In this document: one piece after another, positions 1 to 11,006 of the stretch | Numbering within the stretch: position 1 is the stretch's first letter | Layout of the letters: the number at the start of each line of letters is the position of its first letter | Source of the DNA: Oreohelix idahoensis | Lineage: Eukaryota; Mollusca; Gastropoda; Stylommatophora; Oreohelicidae | Length of the DNA: 64,000 bases | Direction: 5' to 3' | Assembly: GCA_024509875.1 (NCBI GenBank) | Contig: JAMPIV010014132.1 | Location: 1,119,957-1,183,956 of the forward strand | Notes under the pieces: generated by a model | What the model saw: the letters and a program-made list of their open reading frames with translations, nothing else | What the model was told of the DNA's origin: nothing | Database searches by the model: none | Program-made: the position numbers and the translations under genes

Positions 1-861
1 TATGTACAGTCACCACTGTAATATTATAGCAAGAACATTGCATTTTCTATGTACTCATTTTGTGGAATGTTAATATATTTCCCCAAGGGGACATACGATT
101 TATTTGTGTAATGTCAAATGCTGTAATCTGTTTATGTAAATTCATTTAATGTTGTAAGATGAATAAGCATATTCATTTAACTGTAACTACAAGGTTAGGT
201 TTCCTGTATGTTGAGATTGGGAGAAGAGGAGTAGTTTTTGCTGTCAGAACATTTACTGACAGGTACATGGGTGTACAAAAGATATTAAGCCTATGCGGGC
301 ACATGCTATAATTGATAGGGTGATTTTGTTGTTACTTGATGTAAAGGGTGTTTCTTTTTTGGGTCTCAGTTTCAGGGATACCGAATCGCTAGAACAGACT
401 CCATTCAGGCGAAGAACGTCATGTTCTCTTCGATCTAGAGGGTTTCTGAATACCGCTAGCGTCACAAGTTGTCAACCCCGTTCCTGAATCAAAACCCCTT
501 TGGTCAACGCCAAGTTAAGCTCACGCAGTGCAACGAGCCAACGCTAAATCTGGAACCATCTAATGCAGTAGTAGTTCTCTACTCGCCTATTGGATTACCA
601 GTCAGAGCATTGCGGCTTCCAGAATATCAAAATCGCCCAGCATGTCTATAGCAGAATCTGATATCACTCGACTTTGTGTGCCTAAACGGGGCACTCAGCC
701 AAACCACAGCCAAACCAGTTTAAACAGGATTTACAGCCAAGCAAGCAATAGCGCCGGATAAGAGTTCCTGGGACTCTTTGTCCTCAAGTAACTTCGTCTG
801 GTGTATTTCTGGGTTTATGTATAACTTCGCACTTAGGAGCGGTCAACGAAAAATACAGAGT
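1..861. other. unassigned intergenic DNA
   Basis: I recognise no gene or mobile-element protein here. Open frames on both strands are short (60-70 codons), overlap each other and match nothing I know. The right part leads into the tandem repeat that starts near 862, so part of this stretch may be the flank or an eroded copy of the same repeat family. Confidence 0.5.
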
Positions 862-1390
862 TCCAGCCCCTCACGCAATTAGGGGTCACCAAAGATAGCA
901 CCTACATTGGATTTACAGGTCAATTCCATTACCCATGGAGTATATATTTTACGTAAAGACATTGGAGCTATTTCATTTGGTCCCACGAAAGCGGACGGAC
1001 TGTCGCTCAGTTTGTTTATTTGGTCAGCAGAAGATATAAAGCGTCTTCCAGCCCCTCACGCAATTAGGGGTCACCAAAGTTAGCGCCTACATTGGATTTA
1101 CAGGTCAATTCCATTACCCATGGAGTATATATTTTATGTAAAGACATTGGAACTATTTCATTTGGTCCCACGAAAGCGGACGGACTGTCGCTCAGTTAGT
1201 TTATTTGGTCAGCAGGAGATAAACAGCGTCTTCCAGCCCACCTCGCGCAACTAGAGGTCACCAATGATAGTACCAACAAGGAAAGTTTTGTAGGCTTATT
1301 CTCTCGCCTTGAAGGATCTACATGTAAGACACTTTCTGGACTATTACATTTGGTCCCACGAAAGCGGACGGACTGACACTCAGTTTATTT
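862..1390. repeat. ~184-bp tandem repeat, about three copies
   Basis: The block beginning TTCCAGCCCCTCACGCAATT recurs at about 862, 1047 and 1231. Each copy contains a segment ending in ACGAAAGCGGACGGACTG and a TTTGGTCAGCAG run. The first two copies are nearly identical; the third is more diverged and has a different middle. This is direct observation. It may be a satellite fragment or a repeated part of a decayed LTR. Confidence 0.85.
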
Positions 1391-2362
1391 CATTTCTCTG
1401 TGTTCTACAGGTTTTATGAGTGTTGGTGGTGTGTGTGTTTGTGGGTGTGTATTTGCATTATTGTGGTTATTGATGATTATTGATGACCATTGATGAATAT
1501 TTGATTATTGATGTAATTTTATGCTGTGTATGATGAGATGCATTATTTTTCATGCTTTTCTTCTTTAATAAAGTTTACACATTTATTAATGCGCTGTTCA
1601 CGACCCTTCCATCCACAATTAACTTGTTTTAGCTCTTTACTATAATCTCTATGTTTGATAAGAGAAAAGAGTGAGAGCAGGAGGTGCTTAGACAGTAAAA
1701 GTAAGTTGAGGCTTGGAGAGAGAGATCATTTTGATAAATCTTCTTCCAGGTTGTCTCAAGTCCATCTCCTATTTACACCTTTCTGTGTGTGTAATCTATA
1801 ACTCTGTCAGTCCACTATCCCTTGTCGATTTCACTACTATTGTCCAACTCGACAAATACTCTACACTTTACTCAACCACGACAATGATGTACATTCTAAG
1901 AATAATACTTACATTTTCAAAGCAGTGTAAATGTCCCTATAAACATATTCACGTTAAAATTAATGTCAGTTTTCAAGCTTAAACCAGTGTAAATGTCTAT
2001 GTGAAAATATTCATTTTAAAGTAATGGAAGTTTCAAACATTTCAATCAGTGTAAAACATAAATGAAAACATATTCAATTTATATTGTGAACACTTTTAAA
2101 TTAGTGGAGATCTATATGTAAACATACTCTTTCTGTATTATTACCCTTTCCATTAAATATAAAATAACTATGAAAGCTATTCTATTTAAATGTAAAGAAA
2201 TTTTTATCCCGAGGGATTAAATTTAATTCTCATCGAGGGTAAAGTCTGAGTAATTGGGATTGTGGTATGGGAAGATAGGAACCCATAACTATGGGGTGGA
2301 AAACGCCATACTCAGAAGAGCGTTTCGTTCTATTCTTTTACCATAGTTATTGGTGGTACCAG
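1391..2362. other. unassigned AT-rich DNA with weak internal repetition
   Basis: No gene is recognisable. TTGATGATTATTGATGACC-like short repeats lie near 1465-1515. A degenerate ~65-bp repeat built around CAGTGTAAATGTC lies at about 1920-2120. An AATAAA-containing stretch lies near 1565. The stretch ends at the insertion site of the retrotransposon that follows; its last five bases (2358-2362, ACCAG) are the left target-site duplication. Confidence 0.5.
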
Positions 2363-3706
2363 TGATAAGGGTGGATTTAGGATGCCGTCAAATTACCACC
2401 TCTATCGACACCAGGTATTACAGTGCAAGATGTGGGTGTCTTATCTGGTTTAGAATGTTGCTGTGTGTGTTGCAGTAGAACAGTTCACAGGGTACACCAC
2501 AGGCAACATGACGTGTAGAGTCATAGAAATGGTAACTTCGCTTTAGGTTTATACCATTTATTGCACGCCACAAAACAGTCATGATACTTATGTTATCATC
2601 AGCATAGTATAACGAATGCAGCATTCAAAATCATATTAACTGATAGTCATGTAGGATTCAATACTCAATAGTTGTATTGTAAACAGACATCATAAAGTTC
2701 TGGTTCGTGAAGCTGTATGCATAATATATATAACTTCTGCAACAGTGTCAGCTGCAGATCTTCAATGTTCATAGACAATAATAAATGCTCCCTTTCTGAT
2801 GCTAGCAGATCAGATGTATACAATAAGTCCGTTTACTGTCTGCACGTGAATAGCATACTGGGCATATAGGTCAGCCGACCTTTATAACCTTCCTAAGTCT
2901 AACCATCTGACTTGGACGTGATCTCTGATATAACGAATCCTGGAACACAGACAATAGTCTTGTTGGTCTAGAGCGACCCATATATATATAACTAGTTCAG
3001 GTATAAAGATACCGGTGACTTAATCCTAGTCAAAGTACCTCTCCATTTTGAATCACACAGGCGAGCAAAAAGGCGACAAAATGACGAACCTCTAGATGAT
3101 AGCATAAAGTTCGATACAAGAGGAATTACCTTATTTCGGAAAATCAACCATGAACATATGCCTCCAGGCAGGCTTGAATAATACTGGGAAATAGTCTAGT
3201 TAGCTAACTAACTCACAAAGACAATGTATTTCCCTCAGAAAATCACAAGACGCAGGTTGCGTCCGCTCGCTACTCAGACCATTTCTAAACTGCCCGAGCT
3301 GGGCGGAACACACAGAATGAACTCCCAGTCGAGACATGCGCAGAACGACAATCTCTGAGTCGCCGTTCACAATAAGACGATTCTAAGAACATTCGAGATA
3401 AAAGTCTTACACAGTCGCGCCTTTTATGGTCATGAACAGAAGCGTTAAGAAAGGTTTCAGACATCTACAACAGTTGACTGATACTACCAAATAAGGAGAT
3501 ATGGTCACGCTTCGTTCAAGAAATTATAGACCGAACGTGTCTCTATACAAGAGAAAGCAAACTCCTAAAAAATTGTAGTCTCGATAACTCGGGTTATGTC
3601 CCTTTGACTGTAAAAAACATAATACACACTTCAGTCAAAAAATGATCATACATACGAAAAATGATCATACAAAGACTTTGGAAAAAGTAATTATTTGTGC
3701 GTAACA
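2363..3706 (-). repeat. 3' LTR of element A
   Basis: This 1344-bp repeat matches 11007-12352 almost throughout, with about 2% substitutions and small indels. Read on the minus strand it starts with TG and ends with CA. A minus-strand AATAAA lies near 2550, about 190 bp from the LTR end, which is a plausible poly(A) signal. The short open frame at 2418-2624, duplicated in the other LTR, is a by-product of the repeat and not a gene. Confidence 0.95.
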
Positions 3707-3749
3707 TTACCGCACCCTCCCGGGAAAAAAAAATGAAACATTTTTTTTT
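3707..3749 (-). promoter_or_regulatory. polypurine tract and A-run/T-run inverted repeat of element A
   Basis: Read on the minus strand, nine A, a short spacer and nine T are followed by CCCGGGAGGGTGCGGTAA, which abuts the 3' LTR. A purine-rich tract directly 5' of the 3' LTR is the expected primer for plus-strand DNA synthesis. The same arrangement precedes the 3' LTRs of elements B and D. Confidence 0.7.
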
Positions 3750-4476
3750 AAAAATCCTGGAGCCGGAAAAAATCTAGGCTCCTAACGCACGTATGATGCG
3801 CGGATATATACCTAATAAACTAGCTCACACATGGAGCGAAACTGAGATCATATCTCAGGTCCTTAGAGAAAAAATTTATCTAAGTATTCGCGTATATATT
3901 CCAGGAAGGTGCCACCAACACACGCCACAATGATGGCAACATCATAATAAAAGTCAAATTACTCTCATACCAATATATGAAATTAAATATATTATTATGA
4001 TATCATACAATGTGTTGTGCAAACAGCGGTGTAATATATTAATATACCGCACTATTTTATTACATTATATAAAGCAACAGGAATTAATAAGTAATACATG
4101 TGTTGATCTTCGTTGACATAAAACATTCAATAGAAGAAGATGTGGACATCATCCGCTCCCAATCTAGGACAGGACTTGATATCCTCAAAGTTCCACAATG
4201 GACATAATCTCGCAGACTTCAATGATGTGCTGCGAAAATATCAATAACACAAATCTTAAAGACAACTGGTAAATCTCTTAATACAATCCTGAAAATAATT
4301 TATTTAAATGTGGCCGAGTGATCTTTTGGCCCGTATATCACTAACTAAGCCTTCTTAGATAATTACATGGTACAATGTTATAAATTTCCCTCAAAAAAAA
4401 GTGAGAAAAAAATCTACTAACATGTCATTATAACATTGGACTGTATATCAGGAAATATATATATATGACAGAAGAA
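3750..4476 (-). other. 3' untranslated part of element A
   Basis: This AT-rich stretch lies between the gag-pol stop codon and the polypurine tract on the minus strand. I see no coding frame in it, so there is no sign of an envelope or other accessory gene in this element. Confidence 0.6.
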
Positions 4477-7400
4477 TCATGTGGAATCGTGTGGGCATCT
4501 GGACAGAATGTCTGCCATTACATTATCCGAACCACGGATAGCTCGAACCGAGAAATGAAATGGTTGAAGAGCTATGGCATAACGAGTGGACCTCGAGCTC
4601 TTCAAGTTTTTGCTCTGAATAGCAGTAAGCGCTTTCTGGTCGGTTTCCACAATGAAATGTGCGCCTAGAAGAAATCTTTGTAACTTCAGAATAGACCATA
4701 CCATAGCCAATAACTCACGGTCTAAAACCGAGTAATTCTTTTCTGCAGCATTTAATTTCCTAGAGATATACATCACCGGATGCAGAGTATCAGAATACTC
4801 CTGCATTAGTGCTGCCCCAATCCCAGTTGACGAGGCGTCACTTCGAAGAACAAAAGTCTTCTCAATAGTAGGTAACCTAAGAATAGGTGGAGATGAAAAT
4901 AGGGCTTTAACCTGGTCCAATGAGGATTGACATTCTTTAGACCAGCGGATCAGATTAGGCGACCCTTTCTTCAATAAAGTAGAAAGCGGTGCCATAATGG
5001 AGGACAGATTCGGAATGAATCGTCCGTAGAATTGGATCAAACCTAATAGACTCCTTACTTGTTTCTTCGTCTTAGGGACCGAAATGTTAAGTATTTTTGA
5101 AACATTGTGGTCCTCTGTCTTTAAAAGACCATGACCAACACGATGACCTAGGAAAGAAATCTCACTAAATCCTATAAAGGCTTTAGAGGGTTTTGCAGTC
5201 AAGTTATACTCGCGAAGAGTAGACAGTAATTCGTATAAACCCAAATAGTGATCTTCCCAGGAATCACTGAATAGACAGATATCATCTAGGTATGCTATGA
5301 CATCTGTACGATATGCGAGAATTCGCCGCATCATGCGTACGAATGTAGCAGGGGCGTTCATAAGACCAAAAGGCATGAAATTCCATTGGAATAAACCCCT
5401 AGGTGTAGAAAAAGCTGTAAAAGGTTTGGCACGTTCAGTTAGCGGGACTTGCCAATAACCTTTAGACAAATCTAGTTTGGTAAAGAATCTAGAATTAGAA
5501 AGTTTATTGAGTAGCTCTTCTAATGAAGGCATAGGTTCAGCATCGAACTTCGTAACTTGGTTCAATTTGCGATAATCTACGCAAATGCGAATGTTATTAT
5601 CCTTCTTTCGAACAATAACCATAGACGAAGAGTATGCTGAAGTGGATGGTTCAATGATTTCCAAACGTATCATTTCATCCAATTCTTTTTCGACTTGAGA
5701 CTGGAAATGGATAGGTATTGGATAGGGTCTGACTCTGATAGGATTATGATCAGTTAGCACAATGTCATGTTCAATGACATGTGTGTGTCCCGGGATGTCT
5801 GTAAGAACATCCTGAAATGTTTGCAACATCGAAGAAACTTGTCGATGTTCCTCAGCGGAAAGATTTGGAGAAACGGTCACGTTTTTCCAAGATTCCGTAG
5901 AATAAAGTGGGACCATAGAAAGAGGAAGATTGACATCAGAAAAAGTAGTTTCCTCATCCTGTATAACTGACAGAGATGAGTACTGACCATGAGGTGCTTG
6001 AGAATTGTCCGTTGCCTGGAAAATAGGCTGCAAATAGTCAGGTCTTTCATAAAATTCCGTGAGCATATTTATGTGGAAAGTTTTATGCTTTCCATCAATA
6101 TCGACAACATAGTCGACATCAGAAATTTTGGAGACTATTGCATATGGACCTTTCCATGCAATTAGAAGTCTGTTCTCCCTTGAAGGAAGTAGAACGAGAG
6201 CTTTGTCACCTGGACAAAGTTGTCGTAGACATCTATTCTTATTTGCAAACTGCCTTGCCTTTTCTTTAGCAAATTCGGAAGACGAAGTTGCTAGTTTGCA
6301 TGCCTCGATGATCTTTTGCCTAAGAGCAATGACGTACTCATAAGAAGATTGAGTCTCATCGCTAATATTATCGGCAGTGATTAGATCGTGAAGTAAAGAC
6401 ATAGGGCCGCGCGGTTGCGCGCCAAAGACAAGTTCAAAAGGGGAAAACCCCGTATGTTCATTGGGGACCTCTCTATACGCAAAGAGAGCCGCGGGTAAGA
6501 CCCTGTCCCAATCCTGAGGATGATCCTCAGTTATTTTACCAAGTAAAGTTTTCAGAGTCCTATTTAAACGTTCGACCAACCCATTAGACATTGGGTGATA
6601 GATACTGCTGAGAGACCTTTTAATGTGTAGCATAGACATTACCTGTGACATAGTGTCTGATATAAGTTGAGTGCCATGGTCTGACAATATTTCTCCGGGA
6701 AAACCCAAGCGAGAAAATATCAGCCAAAGAGCGTCTGCGATATCAGCAGTTGAGATGCTCTTGAGAGGTATTGCCTCTGGCCAACGTGTGCACATATCGA
6801 CACATGTAAGAATAAATTGATGTCCTCTAGCCGACTTAATTCTAAAAGGACCGATAATATCTATTGCCATTTTTTGAAAAGGGCGAATAGGAATGTCAGC
6901 AGCCTGGATAGGCGCAGCATGTCGTGGTCCTTTAGATTTGACCTCCTGACATACTTTGCAAGAGCGACAGTACATTCGTATGTCCTTGCTCACAAATGGC
7001 CAAAAGAAAGCCGCAAGAACCCTCGACTTTGTACGGGAAAAACCCATATGTCCAGCACATTGCGAGTCATGAGCATGTTGCAATATTTGCAATCTCATGC
7101 TCTTAGGCACAAGAATTTGTGAATGAGTGGACGTAGTCGAGTCTTGTACCATACGTACAAGTACGCCGTTCTTCATAGAAATCCAAGATTTTCTATTAGT
7201 ATTCTGATTAGGATCACCTTTTTTTGCTAGAATGAAGAATTTTTGTAAAGAAGGATCTTCTTCTTGCAATTTGATAAATGAGTCACGTGTAATAGTCAAG
7301 TGACTATCTTGGTCATTTACTTCATCATTATTAGTTAATGAAGTTTGAGGTGGATCCAGAGCATGTGCTCTTGTGACCACCGCATTGGTAGCTTCAATGT

Positions 7401-9483
7401 TTTGCTCTTCCCAAACAGCAATCTGCTGTGGGGTACATTCCCTAACTCCGTGAATACGACCAATAATAAGGTCCGCAATAGGGTTTGGAAGTAGACACGC
7501 GTGGACCTCTCCCGTGAAGAAAGGAGTAGCAATATCTATTATGGCAGTAGGATATTTTTCCAACGTGCCACCAAATGTGACACATTTGATGACCTTTCCT
7601 GTAGCACAGGATGGATCTACAAGAGATTGCCTAACGCCGACAGTAGTACATCCAGAATCAAACAACACCGAGACTGGATTACTATTTACAAGCCCCTTAT
7701 GTAATATAAGAGAACCTCTCCCATCATGAGCAACATTAGCAGGAAGAGCGGGCAAAGGATGACCACAGCTTAGAGTACTAATGGTTTTCGGATCAAATAA
7801 AGTACTGCATTGGATACATTTATTTGCCCTACCAAAATCAAAAGATGAGCATCCGATAGCATTATGGTCTTTATCATTATTAACCTGTTTATCTGCTCCC
7901 TGAGATTCTTGTTGAACAGAGTTTGTCTGTTGATATCTTTTTCTCTTATGTTGCGATCTACCGCGACCATTATTGCCTCTGCAATTATCATTAAAGTCCC
8001 TACTGTAATTTTTATCCTGGTTTGAGTTCCAGTTTCCATAACTGTCATTACCATCTCTATGCTGTTGAGAACCTCTATTATCTTGGTATTGAGGTCTCTG
8101 CATAAAATATTTCCCTCTATACCGATTACCTTTGTGAAAATTTCTAAAGTTAACCGGAGTAGAATAACGTGTAGTATTAGGTTGTCTCCAGTTCTGGGAA
8201 GAAGAATCACCCTGGAATTGATCACTATGGTTCTGGGCATAATTACGATTACTCTTTTTATTGAAATTTTGCTGGCTACCCTGAAATTTACGCATAAAAT
8301 TTGGGCCATAAGGTGCTGCCGAAGCAACTGGCAGACCTTCTTTCACCTTAGAGTTGCTAATGGTTATGTGCGGATGCGCAGTAACATACTGGCTACAGTA
8401 TTCTTCCATTTCTTTTATGTTTTTAGGCTTACGCTCATGAAGAAAAGAAAGAAAAGCTTCATTAACAGAAGACATAACCTTGTCTCTAAGTAGTAAATCC
8501 ATAAGAGCTTCAAATGTATTTTCTGTCTTAGACAACTCAACCCATCGTAAAAAAGTAAGACGGATGCCTGAGATGAATTCAGAGAATTCATCTCCAGTTT
8601 CTGGTAACATGTTTTTAAATTTAAGACGATATCCGTCCTCGTTAAGTTGGTACTTCTTTAACAATGCCGCCCTGACAACCTCATAGTTGTTTTTGTCAGG
8701 CACATCTACCATACTCAACAAAGTCAAAGCATCACCTCTAAGTATCTTGGACAGATGATAAACATATAATGTTTTATCTATATTATGCACATTACATGCA
8801 CTTTCAAATCTATCTAGATAAAATGTTATATCATCGATTGAGGGATTAAATGCTGGTAGATTAAGCTTGAAATCCTTAGCATTAGTCTTATCTGACACCT
8901 TATTTGCTTCATTAGCATTACAAGCGTTCAATAACTTTAACTTATCTAACTATACAGCTATGAGTTTTTCTTCATGCTCCATTTTTGCTTTTCTCTCATC
9001 AGCTTCTCTTTGTAACCTTCTTTCTTCAGCCTCAGCCTGTAACTTTCTTTCTTCAGCCTGAGCTTGTAACTTTCTTTCTTCAGACTCTATTTCAAGTCTC
9101 TTATTTTCGGCCTCTTTTTCAAGTCTCTTATTTTCAGCCTCTTTTTCAAGTCTCTTATTTTCAGCCTCTTTTTCAAGTCTCTTATTTTCAGCCTCTTTTT
9201 CAAGTCTCTTATTTTCAGCCTCTGCCTGAAGTCTCTTCTCCTGAGATTCTGCTTCTCTTTTTTGTTTTTCCATTTCCATTTGGAATCTTTTTTCTTCCAC
9301 CTGCATCTGCAGTTTCTTTTGTTCTATTTCAGCATCTATTCTCTTTTGTTCAGTTTGTTCTTTCATTTTCTTTTCTTCCGACTTCAATGCCTTGGCATAT
9401 TGAACAGTCGCAAATTCTTCTAATTTATCACCTGTCTTCCCAAGGGCTTTACCCTGCTCAATAAAGTACTCAAATGTAGACAT
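4477..9483 (-). pseudogene. gag-pol of element A, one in-frame TAG
   Basis: One minus-strand frame runs from ATG at 9483 to 4477 and is interrupted only by TAG at 8950-8952. Codons 1-177 are a Lys/Glu-rich coiled coil with a 9-residue repeat. After the stop come a capsid region, an Asn/Arg-rich linker and a CX2CX13CGH motif. The aspartic protease has LFDSGCTT near 7660. The integrase has an HH-CC zinc finger, a first Asp in AIDIIGP (~6860), a second Asp in LSDHGTQ, and Glu in GLVERLNR, then a GPY-type C-terminal domain. RT has YLDD near 5290 and RNase H starts with RSDAS near 4840. These enzymes copy the RNA and insert the cDNA. The TAG replaces a Glu codon kept in elements B and D, so a nonsense mutation is likelier than recoding. 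Everything else is open. Confidence 0.93.
9090..9230 (-). repeat. 27-bp tandem repeat inside the gag coiled coil
   Basis: The 27-bp unit encodes AENKRLEKE on the minus strand. It occurs about four times in a row plus a partial copy. The unit length is a multiple of three, so the expansion lengthens the helix without shifting the frame. Elements B and D have the same kind of charged helix but not this repeat. Confidence 0.9.
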
Positions 9484-9639
9484 GATGTCTAAAATGTGAG
9501 TACAGAACCTGAAATAATTAATTATCTTATTTCAATCTTAATAGCAACAAGACTTAATAAAGTGCTTGTATAATCACTATGTTTAACCCAATCTCTGTGG
9601 GAAACAAGACTTGACACCAACTTGTATTATCAAATGTAT

Positions 9640-9985
9640 AATAATATCACAAGTCACCTCTTAATTATCAGTGCACTACCCAAATCAGTGCATAACCATC
9701 AGTTATTTATCATAACTGCACTACAATAGTGCATAAGCAAAAAACCACCAGTTAGTTATGATAAGTGCACTATAGACCAATAGTGCATGAGCATATATGT
9801 AACAATAGTGAAAGCTAACTATGCAAGAACTATGCAAACAATAACAAGACAATGTAAACAATAACAAAGTCACCAACAATGTAAACAATAACAAAGATCA
9901 AAGTCAATGTAAACAATAACAAAGATCAGAGTCAATGTAAACAATAACAAAGATCAGAGTCAATGTAAACAATAACAAAGATCAA
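9640..9985 (-). repeat. tandem repeats in the leader of element A
   Basis: Two repeat blocks are visible. At about 9670-9800 a degenerate unit containing AGTGCACTA and AGTGCATAA recurs. At about 9836-9985 a ~28-bp unit based on CAATGTAAACAATAACAAAG recurs about five times. Both are specific to this element and probably arose by replication slippage. Confidence 0.85.
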
Positions 9986-10247
9986 ACAATACGAAAACAT
10001 TCGCATAAGTCAAATAAATAAACAGCGAAACTAAAAAGAATATGATGACAGAATGCGAAGATATGACAAACAAATGACGCTACAGTGTATACACAAAAAT
10101 TTACGTAAAGAACTGAATAATAGAAAAGAGGAGACCTACAAATACAAACAATTGAAATCGAAACTAAAAGAGAAAGAAAGAGAGAAAAGAAAAAAAAAAT
10201 ATACAAAAAACAAAAATAAAGCACAACTCGTCACAACTAAACAGATA

Positions 10248-10290
10248 TAGCAACGATTGTCGCTAGCAAATTTCACAGTAGGAAATTCGC
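10248..10290 (-). promoter_or_regulatory. twin hairpins conserved in the leader (element A copy)
   Basis: On the minus strand, GCGAATTTC and GAAATTTGC pair around a 7-nt loop (10266-10290). Directly downstream TAGCGAC pairs with GTTGCTA around a 4-nt loop (10248-10265). Elements D and B carry the same two hairpins at the same place with different bases but preserved pairing. A packaging, dimerisation or translation signal is possible; the role is not known to me. Confidence 0.6.
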
Positions 10291-10983
10291 ACAGTCCCTA
10301 ACGAAAACGCTAACAGTAGAACCTCTGTGACGTGGTATCTTCTACTGAAAGACACCGCCCAACCGAGAAAACCCGCTGAAATATAAACATATAAATATAC
10401 AAATACAAATAACATATAACATGTAACAAACAGCAAAAAGTGTGAAAGAATTTAGAAGGCTCAGCTAGAACATAAGGGCACAGTTCACAAACAAAACAGG
10501 CCACTTAACTTCTATGTATCCACAACGTCAGCACAGTTCAGAACAGGATGTGATCAGCATTCTTAGGACAATGATCCAACGTTGATCCATATCTGCTCTC
10601 GTAAACTGCCATGACGAAGGAAATGAGCTTCTAACAGGAAACAGCTTCTGAACTTGACCTTCTGAATTCTACAAATTGACTTGAGCACTTGACCTTCTGA
10701 ATCTGCAACAGTACCTCTGAGACCGGAACAGTTGTTACGGCACTTGTCCTTCTTCTCAACAGATCAGGAAATCCATTCGCTCGGTACTTGTCCTTCTAGT
10801 TGTAGACAAACTTCAATACTGCCGAGCAGCGCCGGGTAGTTTCAAAATATCAACAACTGTCAGTAATGCCGCGTCTTTCAAAAAATTTCATCAAAGGTGA
10901 TGAATAGAAACTGCAATGTTGTCTTGTAGTCTGCTGATGATGTCTGGGTTTGTTGACCCCCTTGAGAGTTGGTACCAGAATAA

Positions 10984-11001
10984 ACCAACTCTTGGCCACC
11001 A
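10984..11001 (-). promoter_or_regulatory. putative primer-binding site of element A
   Basis: Five bases after the 5' LTR end (minus strand) the sequence reads TGGTGGCCAAGAGTTGG. A primer-binding site normally starts with TGG, the complement of the tRNA 3' CCA. Elements B and D have TGGTG at the matching place. I cannot assign the tRNA. Confidence 0.45.
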
Positions 11002-11006
11002 TGAAT

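Larger units (their letters stand above)
9484..11006 (-). other. leader region of element A
   Basis: This 1.5-kb stretch lies between the 5' LTR (11007-12352) and the gag ATG at 9483. On the minus strand it contains, in order, a putative primer-binding site, four copies of an AAGGWCAAGT-like motif (10645-10800), a GGTTGGGCGGTGTC block (10350-10378), two hairpins (10248-10290), a T-rich tract, tandem repeats, and a pyrimidine-rich TTTCAG just upstream of the ATG. Comparable parts occur in elements B and D. A hydrophobic open frame at 9982-10224 follows the hairpins but has no ATG. Confidence 0.7.

Noticed and set aside
8950..8952. Programmed readthrough between gag coiled coil and capsid in element A
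   Set aside because: The break lies within gag, not at the gag-pol border, and B and D have a sense codon there; nonsense mutation is simpler.
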